A DNA stretch of 64,000 nucleotides from contig JADLZK010007840.1 in NCBI GenBank assembly GCA_015847255.1, positions 372,001 to 436,000 on the forward strand, in the 5' to 3' direction. This document shows, in pieces, positions 11,266 to 22,211 of this stretch. Position 1 is the first letter of the stretch; every line of letters begins with the position of its first letter. The translations under genes and the position numbers were made by a program. Source of the stretch: Hyparrhenia diplandra. Taxonomy: Eukaryota > Streptophyta > Magnoliopsida > Poales > Poaceae. The notes beneath the pieces are model-generated. The model had not been told where the DNA came from and did no database searches. It saw only the letters and a list, made by a program, of their open reading frames with translations.

Positions 11266-14200
11266 ACCCTTTGCTAGTCCCTAGCAAAGCTTTATGCTAT
11301 AATAGGATGGGGAGTTGCTACTACGCTTTCATACCTCGGAAATACTTGTGTTTATCGAAATAAATTCTCCTCTTAACCAGATTGCTCTCTCTCATACATT
11401 TTACCATGGGGCGTAGCCTTTTCACGAATCATAAGCAAGATAAAACAATCAAGTTAAGTACCATGTCTCAAGTTCTTTGATCAACTATCATCCTAGGGTT
11501 TTGCAATATTTTTCAAAAGAAACTTCGAGAGATCCTATGTATGACCCTCTTAAGTAGATGGTATGTAGTGGTGTCACACATGTGGTAGGACATACATAGT
11601 GGGATGATAGTGGTGAAGTGGATGAGGATGAAAGGTAGTAAATAGCCTTTAGCCTTTTCTAGTATTTTTTTTTCTCAAGCATCTTGGACTATATCTCTCT
11701 TTCTAAAAATTGCTAAGACACAGGCTATTCATTCTTGGAGAGGTGGGCTTTGCCCCGGACTTGTGTCCATTTTTCTCTCTCCTTAGAGATGTGGGCCCTA
11801 CTCACCCTCGGACCGTGTCCATTATTCATCTCTAAATATATTTAGGGAGGTAGGCCCTTCTCGCCCTAGTATGACTTTTGTCCGTTACTCTCCCTCTCTC
11901 GTCTCACTTTTCTCTCTAAATATTTATTTTTTCTTTTTTCTTTCTTTCTTTCTTTTTTTTTTCGAATATAGCTCAGCCTCTATTTAGCATAAACACTGAG
12001 AGAGACATATCCAAAAATTGCAAGAGTTTATTTTTATAATTATGGCTATCGGCTTGATAGAATATGGGGGGGCGTACTTAGGGTTAGAAGCAGCGTATTT
12101 AGTGGAGTGGAATGATCTTGATGCGAATGATAAACTCTCAAGGGTCATAGCTAAGGAACTCATCATGTAATGTTTTTATAATTTTCAAAGATAAAAACAA
12201 GGAATCAAGTATCTCTAGGAATATGATAAACAATAGCTCAACTCTTCATGTATCTTTATCTTTAATGCTAAGACTCAGATTAAGCATGTGCTTCCCACAG
12301 GTGTTGGGTTTAGAGCAAATTAAGCATTTAAAGCTTTGAGAGAATCTAAGTCTGAAGTGTAAGTACTTTTAAGAGGAACTATGGCGGAGCAACTATTCAT
12401 CATTTCCTTAGCATATATCATCAAGATCAATATTTAAAGAGAAAAGCCAACTAGCGAGACTCCGGCATTTATTGGACTTTAACAAACTAATACTCTAATT
12501 ATGACCAATTAAATCTAGCAAAGCAAACATATATAACTAGCTAATATTAAAATGGATAGGATAGTGATACTTATCGTGATAATGGGGGTGCTCTCCCCAA
12601 AATTTGGATCTTGAAGTAGTCCTTTGATTCCTCCTTGGAGCTTGTTCGTCTTCGGGTCTTCCTTAAATATTCTCCCTGCAAATATTAATTCCACATACCC
12701 GAAGGAACAAATTCTAGGAACATGTTGTGAGCCTTCATGTGCTCACTTCTTTTTGGAAATTTTTTCTATGCAAAAAGGATGATGATGCAAAAACATATGA
12801 ATGCAATATTTTTTTATATTTTTATTTTTGTGCCACCACAGTAAGGGAGTGCTTACATGGGGCTTAAAGATAAGCAGAGATGCAAATGCAACAACATATT
12901 TATAGTCTTTTCTAATGCAGGTGTAGGAAAGTAAATATGCTAAAGGAAGTATGCTAATTTAAATATGCTTTGCAGAGAAAATAAATATGCGAGATAAATA
13001 TCGAGTTACCTCTCGATGAGAGTTTTGAGTACTTACTCCCATGGCGTCTTTGTCATCTCTCGACGCCTTGTCGGAATGTCGCGTATGCGGTATGATGTCT
13101 TCAATGATCTCGACGAAAGTGGGATAGATGAGGTAGCCGATGGTGTTTGTTCAGTTGGTGACGCGGGTAGCGGTAGGTCTTCCGAAGGTGTACTCTTGTT
13201 GTCCTCTTTAGTAGGTGATGATTCTTTCTTTCCCCATGCTTACTTCTTCGGGTAGCGTCTCGCGTCTTGTTCTTCTTGGGTTTGATAAATGGAGGATGCC
13301 CTCCCCAAGCTAGGTATTCACCTAGTCTCTTAGCGATGTTGGAGTAAGGTAGACAATTGTGGAGGTGTCAACCCCTCTTGGTCCTTCAAATCTTGCTTGA
13401 TCACTCCTTGAGTGCTTCATCTGATCTTGACAGTTGCATCTCCTAGTAGGATGGCATCACCCATGTTCCTTGCTTGGTGTGTGCATGTCGTAGGTCGGGA
13501 CATTCACTTGTGGAATTTTGGAGAAGTGGCAAACTCCTCCACATTTTGCGCAAAGTGTGTCTGCTTGCATAGACAAGGTAGAGATCAAGTGCATAGGCTC
13601 TATTGGTGGGAAAACACCAATAGAACCAAAACTTTATTCATCTTACTCTATCCTTGGGCACATCTAAACATGGTAACATCATGTGTTCTATTTATTTATG
13701 ACAAAGGTGACAAGATCGGACACCAAGCATGAAAGTAGCATTTAAAATTGTAACTTAAATGATGAGTGATCAAGTGAGTGGTGTGAAGAACAAATTATAG
13801 AGCTAAACATGTTGAGATCATCAGATAGAATCAAGCAAAGTTGTAACTCTAACATGTTTGACTTTTATGAGTAAGCCATGATAAAGAGAAGGTTCTATGA
13901 CTTACCTCAAGATGTTACCTTTAATATTTGGAGCATGATGGTATTTGGAACATCTTGTAGAAGTCCTTGTGTCTTGCTTCATCTCGGGACCTCCCCAAGC
14001 TTATTCGAGAGTGTCTTATTTCCTACAGAGGGTTAGTCCAACAAAAGATTCTTTTTCGCTCCAATCCTATAATGATTAGTGACAGAAATACCGAAGGAAT
14101 ATTTTCACATGTATATTTATATACTCATATCACAAGGAAAAGTAAAGAATCATGTTCTATTCTCAAGAATTCTTATTTTAGGACACAAGCTCGTCCTTAG

Positions 14201-14390
14201 GAAACCTTTTGAAAGCTACTTAAGATAGTGAAGTGGTCTCCCCTTCAACACCACCTATATCAAGATTCATGACCACGAGATCTAGAATATTTATTATAGA
14301 TGAGCATCTACAATCACCCTCTCAAAATCTATAGGAGGCAAGAGTACGAGGGGGTTGTGCGTCTTGAGAGTGGTTAGACTAGAGAGACTA
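11266..14390 (-). other. Retrotransposon interior without recognisable coding
   Basis: About 3 kb where pol would be expected. I see no reverse transcriptase or integrase motifs in either orientation. A pyrimidine-rich stretch (11930-11965, TTTCTTTCTTTC) and AT-rich sequence predominate. Confidence 0.6.
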
Positions 14391-14396
14391 GGTAGT

Positions 14397-15041
14397 TCAG
14401 GGAAGTTTCTCATGTGAGCATGAACTAGATGAAGTGTCTATGTAGTAGCTTCCATGCTCATTGATGTCATCCTTCTTCTCAAACTCCAAGGTTGATTTGT
14501 CATAGATATCTAAAGTTTCTCTTGGAGTGGTGTCTCTCAGGTCGATCTCATCTAAGGTCTCGTCCATCCATTCAACGGTCAGTAGCATATAACTCTTTAT
14601 TATCCTCTAGCCATTGTTGTCGCTCTTCTTGGTCTTCCCGGTGGTCTTGATGGCTCCTATATTTAGGTTGTCTTGATGAATTTTTAGGGCCCTCAAGGGT
14701 CTCAAGGGAAAGAGAGAGTACAAGGATTCATCGGGGTTAAGGATGGATCTGAAAATGGGTTCGAATATGTAATCTTGTCTAGGCATGGAAGGGGAGAAAA
14801 TAAGATCGTCTTCTAGGTAGCTTGGCTCTCCTTCTATGGCATCACTAGACATGCCATCATAGAATTCCTCCCGATATCCTTTGTAGGAACGAGAACATTT
14901 TCTAAGAGACTCCTCCTCAAAAGAATTTGAAATATATTCACTTGGAGGTCTCTTAGGTGGATGCATTCTAAATGATAAATTCGAGGCATTTCTAGAATTT
15001 TCAAAAAAGATCAACCTCGATGGAAGGATGGGATTCATCAC
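14397..15041 (-). CDS. Downstream interior reading frames of the retrotransposon
   Basis: Two open minus-strand frames (14607-15041 and 14397-14588) follow the gag frame, the first overlapping its end. They are rich in acidic and serine residues and match no retroviral domain I know. They may be a degraded gag C-terminus or an element-specific product. Confidence 0.4.
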
Positions 15042-15810
15042 TCTCTAAAGTGTTTAGAGTGTGATGTGTTTCCATAGTAGGAGGTTCTATGGCAACTAAA
15101 TCTTTAGAAGATATTATAGGAATTTTAGATTTGGTTGCGTGTGTCTCCTCTTGTTGTTCGGGGCTTGGCTCGACTTCTTCTTCGGGTAACTTATCAAAAA
15201 CGTTAGTGTAGGGAGTGCTGTCAAGGATTTTCTCAAGAATGGCTTTTCCCTCACTAACTAGTTTATGTGAGAATGATCCTCCTGAAGTGATGTCGAGATG
15301 CTTGAGCGACTTCCTTGTTAAGACCGCGATAAAAGTGATAGAGCGGAGGACATGGTCGGGGCAAGGAAAGGTTTGGGCCCGAATTGGTAAGGCTTGTGAA
15401 TCTAGCCCGGCCGCTCCTAGAGTCTCCTTCTCTTTTTGTCTAAATGTAAGAACTTCTATTCTAAGGTCAGCGATTTTATAAAGAGGAAAGAAGGCAAGAC
15501 AAAATTTGTCTCGAAGTTCATCCCAATCTCCATTTACGTTTCCTATAGAGTGAGCATACCATTTTCTCGCTCTTCCCTCAAGGGAGAACGGAAATAATTT
15601 CCATTTAATGGTCTCTTGTGTCATGCCGGGAATATTCCTGCAAGAACACAACTGCTCAAAATCTCTAAGGTGGGTGTATGGATCTTCATGTGCTAACCCG
15701 AGGAGAAGGATTGCTCGAACCATGGCTATAAGAGCGGCGAAGCTCATAGCCATCTGTAAGAATAGGGTGTGAAGATGATGGAGGCTCCAACATGTCGCCC
15801 TTTGGAGCAA
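15001..15810 (-). CDS. Gag-like protein of the LTR retrotransposon
   Basis: A 269-codon frame with the plant retrotransposon gag core: DPYTHLRDFEQLCS, then IKWKLFPFSLEGRARKWY and WDELRDKFCLAFFP. This domain packages element RNA into virus-like particles in the cytoplasm. No zinc knuckle is seen in this frame. It lies just inside the 5' LTR and primer site, as expected. ATG 15810 is the annotated start, although an upstream in-frame start may have been used originally. It is the only recognised protein of the element. Confidence 0.85.
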   Translation of the reverse strand: MLQRATCWSLHHLHTLFLQMAMSFAALIAMVRAILLLGLAHEDPYTHLRDFEQLCSCRNIPGMTQETIKWKLFPFSLEGRARKWYAHSIGNVNGDWDELRDKFCLAFFPLYKIADLRIEVLTFRQKEKETLGAAGLDSQALPIRAQTFPCPDHVLRSITFIAVLTRKSLKHLDITSGGSFSHKLVSEGKAILEKILDSTPYTNVFDKLPEEEVEPSPEQQEETHATKSKIPIISSKDLVAIEPPTMETHHTLNTLESDESHPSIEVDLF

Positions 15811-15930
15811 AAGAATTTAATGATAGGAGTGAAATCCATGTGGTAGGGGTAAAAGGAAAGAAAGGTAGAAGGAAAAAAAAGGTAAAAAGGTAAAAGGACG
15901 ATCGTGGTTCTAACTAGCACAGACTCTGGT

Positions 15931-15947
15931 TCCCCGCAACGGCGCCA
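15931..15947 (-). other. Primer-binding site, tRNA-Asp type
   Basis: Minus-strand TGGCGCCGTTGCGGGGA lies a few bases inside the right LTR. The common plant form has GCCGGGG, so one C is missing here. Confidence 0.75.
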
Positions 15948-15954
15948 GAAAGCT

Positions 15955-17317
15955 TGTTGGTAAAAATTAACTTGTGAGCAGAGAAATCGCTTAAGCGCCA
16001 CGGATACCGATGTAGCTTTCACCGGGAGTATTCAGTATCGATTTCCACGGGGGAACGTGAAGTGTACTAGAAAGAGTAGGAACGTCCAGAAGAAAAGAAT
16101 AATGATGTGGGGAGAGAGTTTAGAATTTTCTAAGTATTCTAAGTTGATCTAAATAATCAAAGGCTTGCTTTACTTTACTTACGTCGAACAACGGTACCGC
16201 CCCGATCCTCGAAAAAGACGGGAATGGGTGATCGGGAGAAAGGCCGCCAAAAGCTCTACGAATCACCAACCCGAACGTGGTGGAATACAAAAGACCGACA
16301 GGGCTGTCACCCCCAGGGCTACCACAACTAACCGTGGGATTGGGCGCAAACTCGGGTAATCTCTAGTCTAGACACCACGCCTACACTATTAATTACTACT
16401 CTAATTTCACGTTAAAACTAGAGCACTCAATACGGCGAGAGATCCAGTAAATATTGTAAAGTAAGAACTGAAATTAATAGAATAAATAGAAATAATAAAT
16501 GAAGAACACGGAGATTCTTTGAAGATGAACTAGTTCTTTGTAGATGTACAATGTTGATGAAGATCCGGCAGTCCGGATCTCGGCTTTCTCCGCTCCTCTC
16601 TCCTTGATCTTACAACTAGATGAACTAGAAGAACTAGATCTAGAACTAGAACTAGACGAACTAGACAACTAGAGGGACCTCTCTCTCTTCTAATATGAAA
16701 CCCTAGATTTTGCTCATCGATGATAGCTAATGAAGAGATGATCCGAGATGCTTGAAGCGAGGGGGCCTAGGGGTCTATATATATGGGTCTTCTTATGTCT
16801 CTTCGGCTTCAGCAAACAATATGGTACTAATCTTCATGGGCCTTGACAATGAGCGATGACCATTGGATCAAACCGACATTATACGGCCCGGTTTAGATTG
16901 CGTCTTAGAGGCGGTGGAGGAAACTTCCGGAGGCGCGGGGGGCAACAGCGCCAAGCCAGGCCGATCGGCTTTGGTTATTTGCCGACGTCGGCCCGGTGGG
17001 TCCCACCACGGGCCCCGCGATCGTCGTGGCTTCCGGAGTCTTCTAGATGATGTTTTCTTCGGTGTCAAGTTTCGATCACGTCGGGATTTGTCAGGAGCCT
17101 TCTAGGGTCTTTCTCGGAGTTGGATTGCGTTACGTCGGCGTAAGTAAAATGCGGCTCGCGAACTCTGGTGTTTTTCTGTTTAGTCCCTGCAATTCACAAC
17201 TTTACCAAAACTGGTGGAAATATGTTAGTGACACCCTATTCTAGGTTGTTATTATGATTTATACCCCTTTCTCATGTTTATTTAATTAATAAATTTATAT
17301 GATAACAAGTGTCAACA
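15955..17317 (-). repeat. LTR (5' LTR in element orientation)
   Basis: Partner of 9894-11251, with TGTTGG at its left end and GTCAACA at its right end. The insertion point interrupts the CACTA sequence seen intact at 1904-1915. Confidence 0.93.
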
Positions 17318-17537
17318 ACGGCGTGAATCCAAATAGGATATTTGGGCCCTAATTTGGGCTATAATTAATGGTGGCGGTCGGTTAATCAATTTACCATGGC
17401 GGTTATTATAACCACCGTGGATAATTAAAAATAACCGTCACGGCTAATCAAAAGCATTAACCGCATCGATTTTTTAAATAACCGCCATGGTTAATAAAAT
17501 AGAAACGTCATGTAAAAGATTTAATGTAGTAGTGCTG

Positions 17538-17990
17538 ATTGTTGTCTTGCTGACATAAAAGATTTTTTCATCTCCTGAAGCCTGTATTTGTTATTGCTTG
17601 TTTTAATCTAATATAGCTTTCTGTAGAGGCTTGGGTCATCCCTCCAGATTTGCCAAAAAAAAAAAAGTTGGTAAAACTGTGCAGACCACCAATAGTTGGT
17701 CAGTAATTGTAGCAATGGACGTGTTTTGATAAGTTTGTGTAATTTTTATTGGTTACTTTGATCAATCTATCATAATGGCATAGTGGCTAGATAATTTTGG
17801 TACAAATTTGGGGTCCATAAAAGAATACAGGTATTATTTGATATAGACATGTGTTACTGGATTCATCATGAATTATAGTTTCATGATATATCTATTTGGT
17901 GTAATAAATGTTAACAATATTCTCTTTAATTGAACTCGGTCAAACACAAAATAGTTTGACCTAAAATAATGAGTTGAGTATTCTTTTTTT
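17538..17990. repeat. Downstream part of duplicate B
   Basis: Matches 2120-2560 base for base over long stretches (TCTCCTGAAGCCTGTATTTG, then TTGGTTACTTTGATCAATC). Similarity to copy A stops near 17985. No gene. Confidence 0.8.
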
Positions 17991-18407
17991 TGGAAGGTAC
18001 ATTCTGTACAGAATTTACTGACAACTGAAAGATCGCTGATGAATTGTGGCTTTAGACAATGCAATTGACTTGTTCGTTGTTTAATCATTCTGGATTTTTG
18101 CTTGTCCAAAACAGTTCTGAATAATGGTAGCATGTTCTTTCTATCGAGCTATATGGTGCTGCAGTAAAATAAAATGTACCTACCACTATGTATGGGTGGG
18201 GTTGGGTTTTCTCAACCCATGACCATGAGAAGGTTTACTGAATGCAATATTCGCTATTGTCTTACTTACTGCAGCTCAAGTATTAAGAAACAACGTAGCT
18301 TTTCAAAAAAAAAAACCTCTTAGAATCACAAGAAGTATAAAAAAGTGAGAAGGAAATAGAGTACATTGTATCGCTGAAAGGATATTCACTACATTAACAT
18401 AACGATA
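17991..18407. repeat. Segment related to 39000-39310
   Basis: Contains GAATTTACTGACAACT, TGCAATTGACTTGTT and GAAGTATAAAAAAGTGAGAAG words in the same order as 39000-39310. This ties the LRR region to the R-unit family. A small palindrome (AACCCATG) sits near 18200. No coding capacity seen. Confidence 0.65.
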
Positions 18408-18437
18408 CTAGCATAAACCCCCGCACAGTTGCGCGGG
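18408..18437 (-). mobile_element. Helitron 3' terminus, minus orientation
   Basis: On the minus strand a GC hairpin (CCCGCGCAACTGTGCGGGGG) is followed by TTTATG and CTAG, then T. This is the usual Helitron 3' end of hairpin, short spacer, CTRR and host T. Similarity to 39290 ends exactly at the adjacent base (plus-strand GATA then CTAG). The other end, to the right, was not located. Confidence 0.6.
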
Positions 18438-18439
18438 CT

Positions 18440-19364
18440 AGTAAGCTGTGATGCATATAAGTTTTGTCATAAAAAAGCTGCAGAATACATTAGACGTTGG
18501 TGTTCTTAAATGTTGACACGTCAGATTGAATCACATTGCATTATGTTGTCATATTAGAGTACAGCGTAACTGTTCTGAACTTAAAAACATCCCTTTTATT
18601 GTGGCTCATGGCTGACCGTCACTGCCCCGAGCAATCCGGGCTAGGCTTTAAGCCCAGAACCTGTTGAAGAGGCTTTCGCCGGAGCAATCCGGGTTTAGGG
18701 TTTAGGGTTTAGGCGTCATTGAAGAACCTCCTCTGCTGCTACTGCTTTGACCACCCCGCTCAACTCCTTAGCACAGTGACTCGTTAAAAAGCTTTGCCAA
18801 GCTCTGTTTGGTTGGCTGACGATGGTGGCGTTGTTTCGTCATCCACCTCTCTCGGAGGCATCGTTGAAGAGTCTATGTGTTCGGGCGTTGTACCTTTCTT
18901 TTCTCTTTTGTGTTTTTCTGTGGCGTGTCTTGTACTGGTTTTAGTCCGGTTTTCAGGATTAACCGGACAGGTTTCTTCCCGTTTCCCACAAAACGTGGAC
19001 TTTTTTTGAAACAAGTAGGTGGGGAAGCTCCCCCGAATTAGGAATATGTTCCAAGCAAAACATCCAGAACCTCTTCTTACTTTGATCTGGACGGGAATGT
19101 GAGTAATTGAAGGGGCCAGAGGAAGGAGCAGAAACTGGACTGCACATGTCGAGAAGCGATTATCAAACCATCATGGAATTCCTTTTTTTTGTTTGCCTGC
19201 TGATTAGTGTTATTCAAAATAACAACTAAAGATAACCATGTAGAAAAGTTTCTGTGGCTTTTGGAGTTGATTGCAGGGCATAAGGCATTTTAGCTAGTGT
19301 GGAAACGTGAACCTCATTAAGGATGGTATGAGTACGCAACAAAATAGGATGACTTACGGTAGTA
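18440..19364. other. Unassigned, probably Helitron interior
   Basis: No recognised gene. Holds a phrase GAGCAATCCGGG repeated at 18626 and 18683 and three telomere-type heptamers. Confidence 0.4.
18688..18711. repeat. Interstitial telomere-like repeat (TTTAGGG)3
   Basis: Three consecutive copies of the plant telomere heptamer. Short enough to be a telo-box or chance rather than a relic of a chromosome end. Confidence 0.8.
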
Positions 19365-20240
19365 TGTCCTCAGGACTGTCCTTCATCACCAAGCTTTGGT
19401 GGGCATCAAGTAAACCAACTGGTCGTTCAGCAACCTTTGATGCCCATGAATTAACAATTGGAGCAGCATATATATAGAAGTTTAGTGTTTCTCTCCCCAC
19501 CCTCTCATTTTCACTCAGCCTCCTCACGCGCCGCTCTCCCTCTCGATGCTCCCTCTCCCTCCTCCTCCGCTCTCCCTCCCCACCGATACCCCCTCTCCCT
19601 CCCCACCGCCCGGCCATGGGCAGCAACCACCCCTCCTCCCAGCCCCTCCTCCTCCGAGCCGGCAAGGCGTGTGCGTGCGGCGAGGCGAGCCGGCAAAGCT
19701 CCATGGCGGGTGAGGCCGCGCATGACGCCGGCCGGGCCTCCATGGCGGGCGACAAACGCCGGAAGGGGATGAGGCGGGGCGGACCTCCACGGGCGGGCGA
19801 GGCGCGCGGATCCGGGCGGGCTGTGTCCATGGCGGATCTGGCGATGGGATTCCAGCGGGCAAGGCGCACCTCTCGCTGGCGGTTCCGGCAATGGGATTCA
19901 CGGCAGGCTGCGCCCACGCGGATTCGGGCGGGCTGTTTCCATGGCGGGCTGCGTCCCGGTGGATTCTGCAGCGACCTTTCGACCCGGCGTGGTGGTGGGC
20001 ACCGGCCCCTCCCTTTCCTGGGCGGCGCCGGGATCCGGCCCCGCGCGGGCGGATCCGGTGGCAGTGAGCTCCACCACGGCGGTGGCATGCTCGATGGCGG
20101 CGGCGGGATCTAGCCGCGCATTTTTTCAATTTTTGTTTTTATTAACCGTGGCGGGCACCTTCTGCCCGCCACGGTAAAAAATATTTTGCGTGACCTTTCC
20201 ATGGTGACGGGCACACTTGCCCGCCACTCAAAATGAATTT
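19365..20240 (+). repeat. GC-rich promoter-bearing unit, copy B
   Basis: Second copy of the unit at 2706-3661: the same CAGGACTGTCC start, TATATATAG at 19469-19477, a CT-rich leader, the MGSNHPS start at 19616 and the palindrome CGTGGCGGGCA...TGCCCGCCACG at 20148-20173. The frame from the shared start differs downstream from copy A, so the protein is not conserved while the promoter and leader are. Confidence 0.6.
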
Positions 20241-20520
20241 CGCCCGTGTTGGTTTCAAAAACATTTGAAAATGGGCACGACCAAATCCTTAGACTGGAAT
20301 AGCTATCAAGAACTGTTCAGCTCACACAGCTAGGGAACCTGGGACGACACTTACCTATTCTGCATTAGAGAGGAAGGTCTCAGGTTCCGCATATAGGCAT
20401 ACATGTTATGAACACAAGATTGCAACTTCCTAGCCAATGTTTTCAAGTTGGTCACCCTATATTATTCGGCACCATCTAGCAAGAGGACTAGACCAACTAG
20501 TTACTGCAAAGGCATGCACC
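20241..20520. other. No gene recognised
   Basis: Spacer between the GC-rich unit and the next GC-rich block. Confidence 0.5.
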
Positions 20521-21899
20521 AGGCAGTTAAACATTGAGACAGAAACTTGAATCGATGTGTCGTGTTTTCTCACCGACCTCGCGCGTCTCCCTCGGGGCGA
20601 CTCGAGGGCTCCCACCCGCGCCGCCACAAGGCCCCCTCCTACCTCGCCGGCCGGGCCGCCACCGGCACCACGCCGGTGGCGGTGGTGGCCCACGCTCTCC
20701 TTCCCGTCCCCTTCCTCTTTCCTCCCCTCTCGGCTCCACCTCCCTCCCCTCACTCCTTCGACGCTGGTGACCGCTAAGCGGCGTGAGGGTCGATCCGCTC
20801 CTCCGTGGCGGATCCGGCCTCCCAATGTCCGGATCGGGCTTCCCGTGGTGTTCCTCGCGGTTGGTGCGGCGGATCGCCAGCGCGCCCGACCTAGGGTTGG
20901 TGCGACGTTTACCGGGCGGTGTCGCGTGAGGTGGCGGCCCTCGGCAGCCGATATGGCTCGCGCCTTGTGCGCTTGGCGCGCGGACGGTGGCACCGCTATT
21001 CCATCGTTTGCGGAGGGAGGGATCGGCGGCTAGCGCACCTCACCGTTTAATGAGTCCGCGGCGCAGGCTGATTCGGTATTTCAGGGACTCGATCCGCTCG
21101 CTGCCCCGCTGCGCCCTTCTCGGTGCAGGTGGTGCTTTGGCGGGAGCGGACTTCGGACGGGCGTTGCCTTGGGTCGGGGATATGTCCCCGACGACGGCCG
21201 AGGGGTCGATCTGGACCCTCGGGCACTCCGGATGGGGATGCCGGCGTTGGCACCGGCTATTCAACACGCCGTCCAACCCGCCCTCCCGAGGTCGTGGCCC
21301 GGATCAACTACAACAAGGCTCTCGGCTCGAGAATACGTTGCTCTCCAGGCGGCTCACTAATCAACTCCGACATCCACACCACCGTCGCCCTTTGTTTCTT
21401 TCTACTACCTCGCTCCACCTGGTGAAGACCCTGCCGATTATCTCTGGCGATTATCTCGTTGTGTGAAGGTTCGACTTGGATGTGCTTTGCAGGATCTTGG
21501 AATACAGGTGAAAACCATGCCTGGCGATGCTGGGCCGGCGGCGATGACGCATTTGATGTCATTTTCTCCCTTGGAGGCGTCGTTGTAACTTCCTCCTCTG
21601 TCGTTGATGGTGGCATCTGTGGACGTCATTTACCTTCTTGAAGGCATCAACATAAGCACACCTCCTAGCCATGCCCTGCACTACGGCAATTGGGACCCAG
21701 CTGCGGCGTCAAGGGGCCATGGACGCCCTCTCGTTAATCAAATAGAGGGTGGAAGCATTTAGTTTGTTGTATTGTCCTGGTCAATTTATAAGACTATGGC
21801 TTTTCTCTTGTTGTTTTTTCTGTCTCTTTTGTTTTTTTTTTTTGGCTGTGTATATCCCCGATGTAGAGGCCGGATTTTTTTAATCCATTATCTAAAAAA
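20521..21899 (+). mobile_element. GC-rich block with LINE-like 3' end, retroposon suspected
   Basis: GC-rich sequence with several overlapping frames in all phases, none with a recognised domain. Near the right end, CCCCGATGTAGAGGCCGGAT followed by a T-rich stretch and a short A-run (21891-21899) resembles the GCAGAGGCCGGG 3' ends of plant L1-type LINEs. It may be a LINE-linked or retrotransposed fragment. No target duplication identified. Confidence 0.4.
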
Positions 21900-21998
21900 G
21901 AGGAAGTAGCTATGTAGCATTAGCAGAGTGCAAAGTACAAGTCTCACTTAGTAGTAGAATACTTGAAAAATTTGTTAATTTAAATAAGATGTAATGGG

Positions 21999-22208
21999 CA
22001 CTACTACAGAAATGAACTTCCGTGGCGGGCATTTTAGGTTTTCCGTCGTGGGCATTGTAATAAAACCGCCATGGTTAATGGGGATTAACCGTGGCGGGCA
22101 TTCCCTGGCCGGGGGCTGCGGACCAACTATTTTTCCGTGGCGGTTTTCTAAATGCCCGCCACGGAAAAAAAAAACTAAACACCATGCAAGTTCAATTCTG
22201 TAGTAGTG
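21999..22208. mobile_element. CACTA MITE (210 bp)
   Basis: Begins CACTACTACAGAA and ends TTCTGTAGTAGTG, a 13-bp inverted repeat, flanked by the 3-bp target duplication GGG (21996-21998, 22209-22211). Internal CCGTGGCGGGCATT motifs occur in both orientations, matching those in the GC-rich units. Too small to code; mobilised in trans. Confidence 0.93.
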
Positions 22209-22211
22209 GGG

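Larger units (their letters stand above)
9894..17317 (-). mobile_element. Non-autonomous Ty3/gypsy-like LTR retrotransposon (7.4 kb)
   Basis: Two direct LTRs of about 1.36 kb (9894-11251, 15955-17317) begin TGTTG and end CAACA. The element lies on the minus strand: the primer-binding site is next to the right LTR and the polypurine tract next to the left LTR. The 4.7-kb interior codes a gag-like protein but no protease, reverse transcriptase or integrase that I can find, so mobility would need a partner element. The primer site is of the tRNA-Asp type frequent in plant gypsy elements. Five-base flanks (CTGAT / ACGGC) do not match, so no clean target duplication is visible. Confidence 0.9.
9277..17534. 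mobile_element. CACTA transposon, copy B, split by an LTR retrotransposon
   Basis: Left part 9277-9893 starts CACTACTACA and right part 17318-17534 ends TGTAGTAGTG. The CTG target duplication is intact at 9274-9276 and 17535-17537. It is the same element as 1298-2116, at the same position relative to the LRR gene, so it was present before the A/B duplication. The retrotransposon entered copy B afterwards. The right part keeps the subterminal GTGGCGGT repeats. Confidence 0.93.

Noticed and set aside
18688..18711. Relic of a chromosome end
   Set aside because: Only three TTTAGGG units; chance or a telo-box is more likely.
20457..21466. Several GC-rich frames over 100 codons
   Set aside because: Mutually overlapping on both strands with no recognised domain; the block looks like a retroposon.
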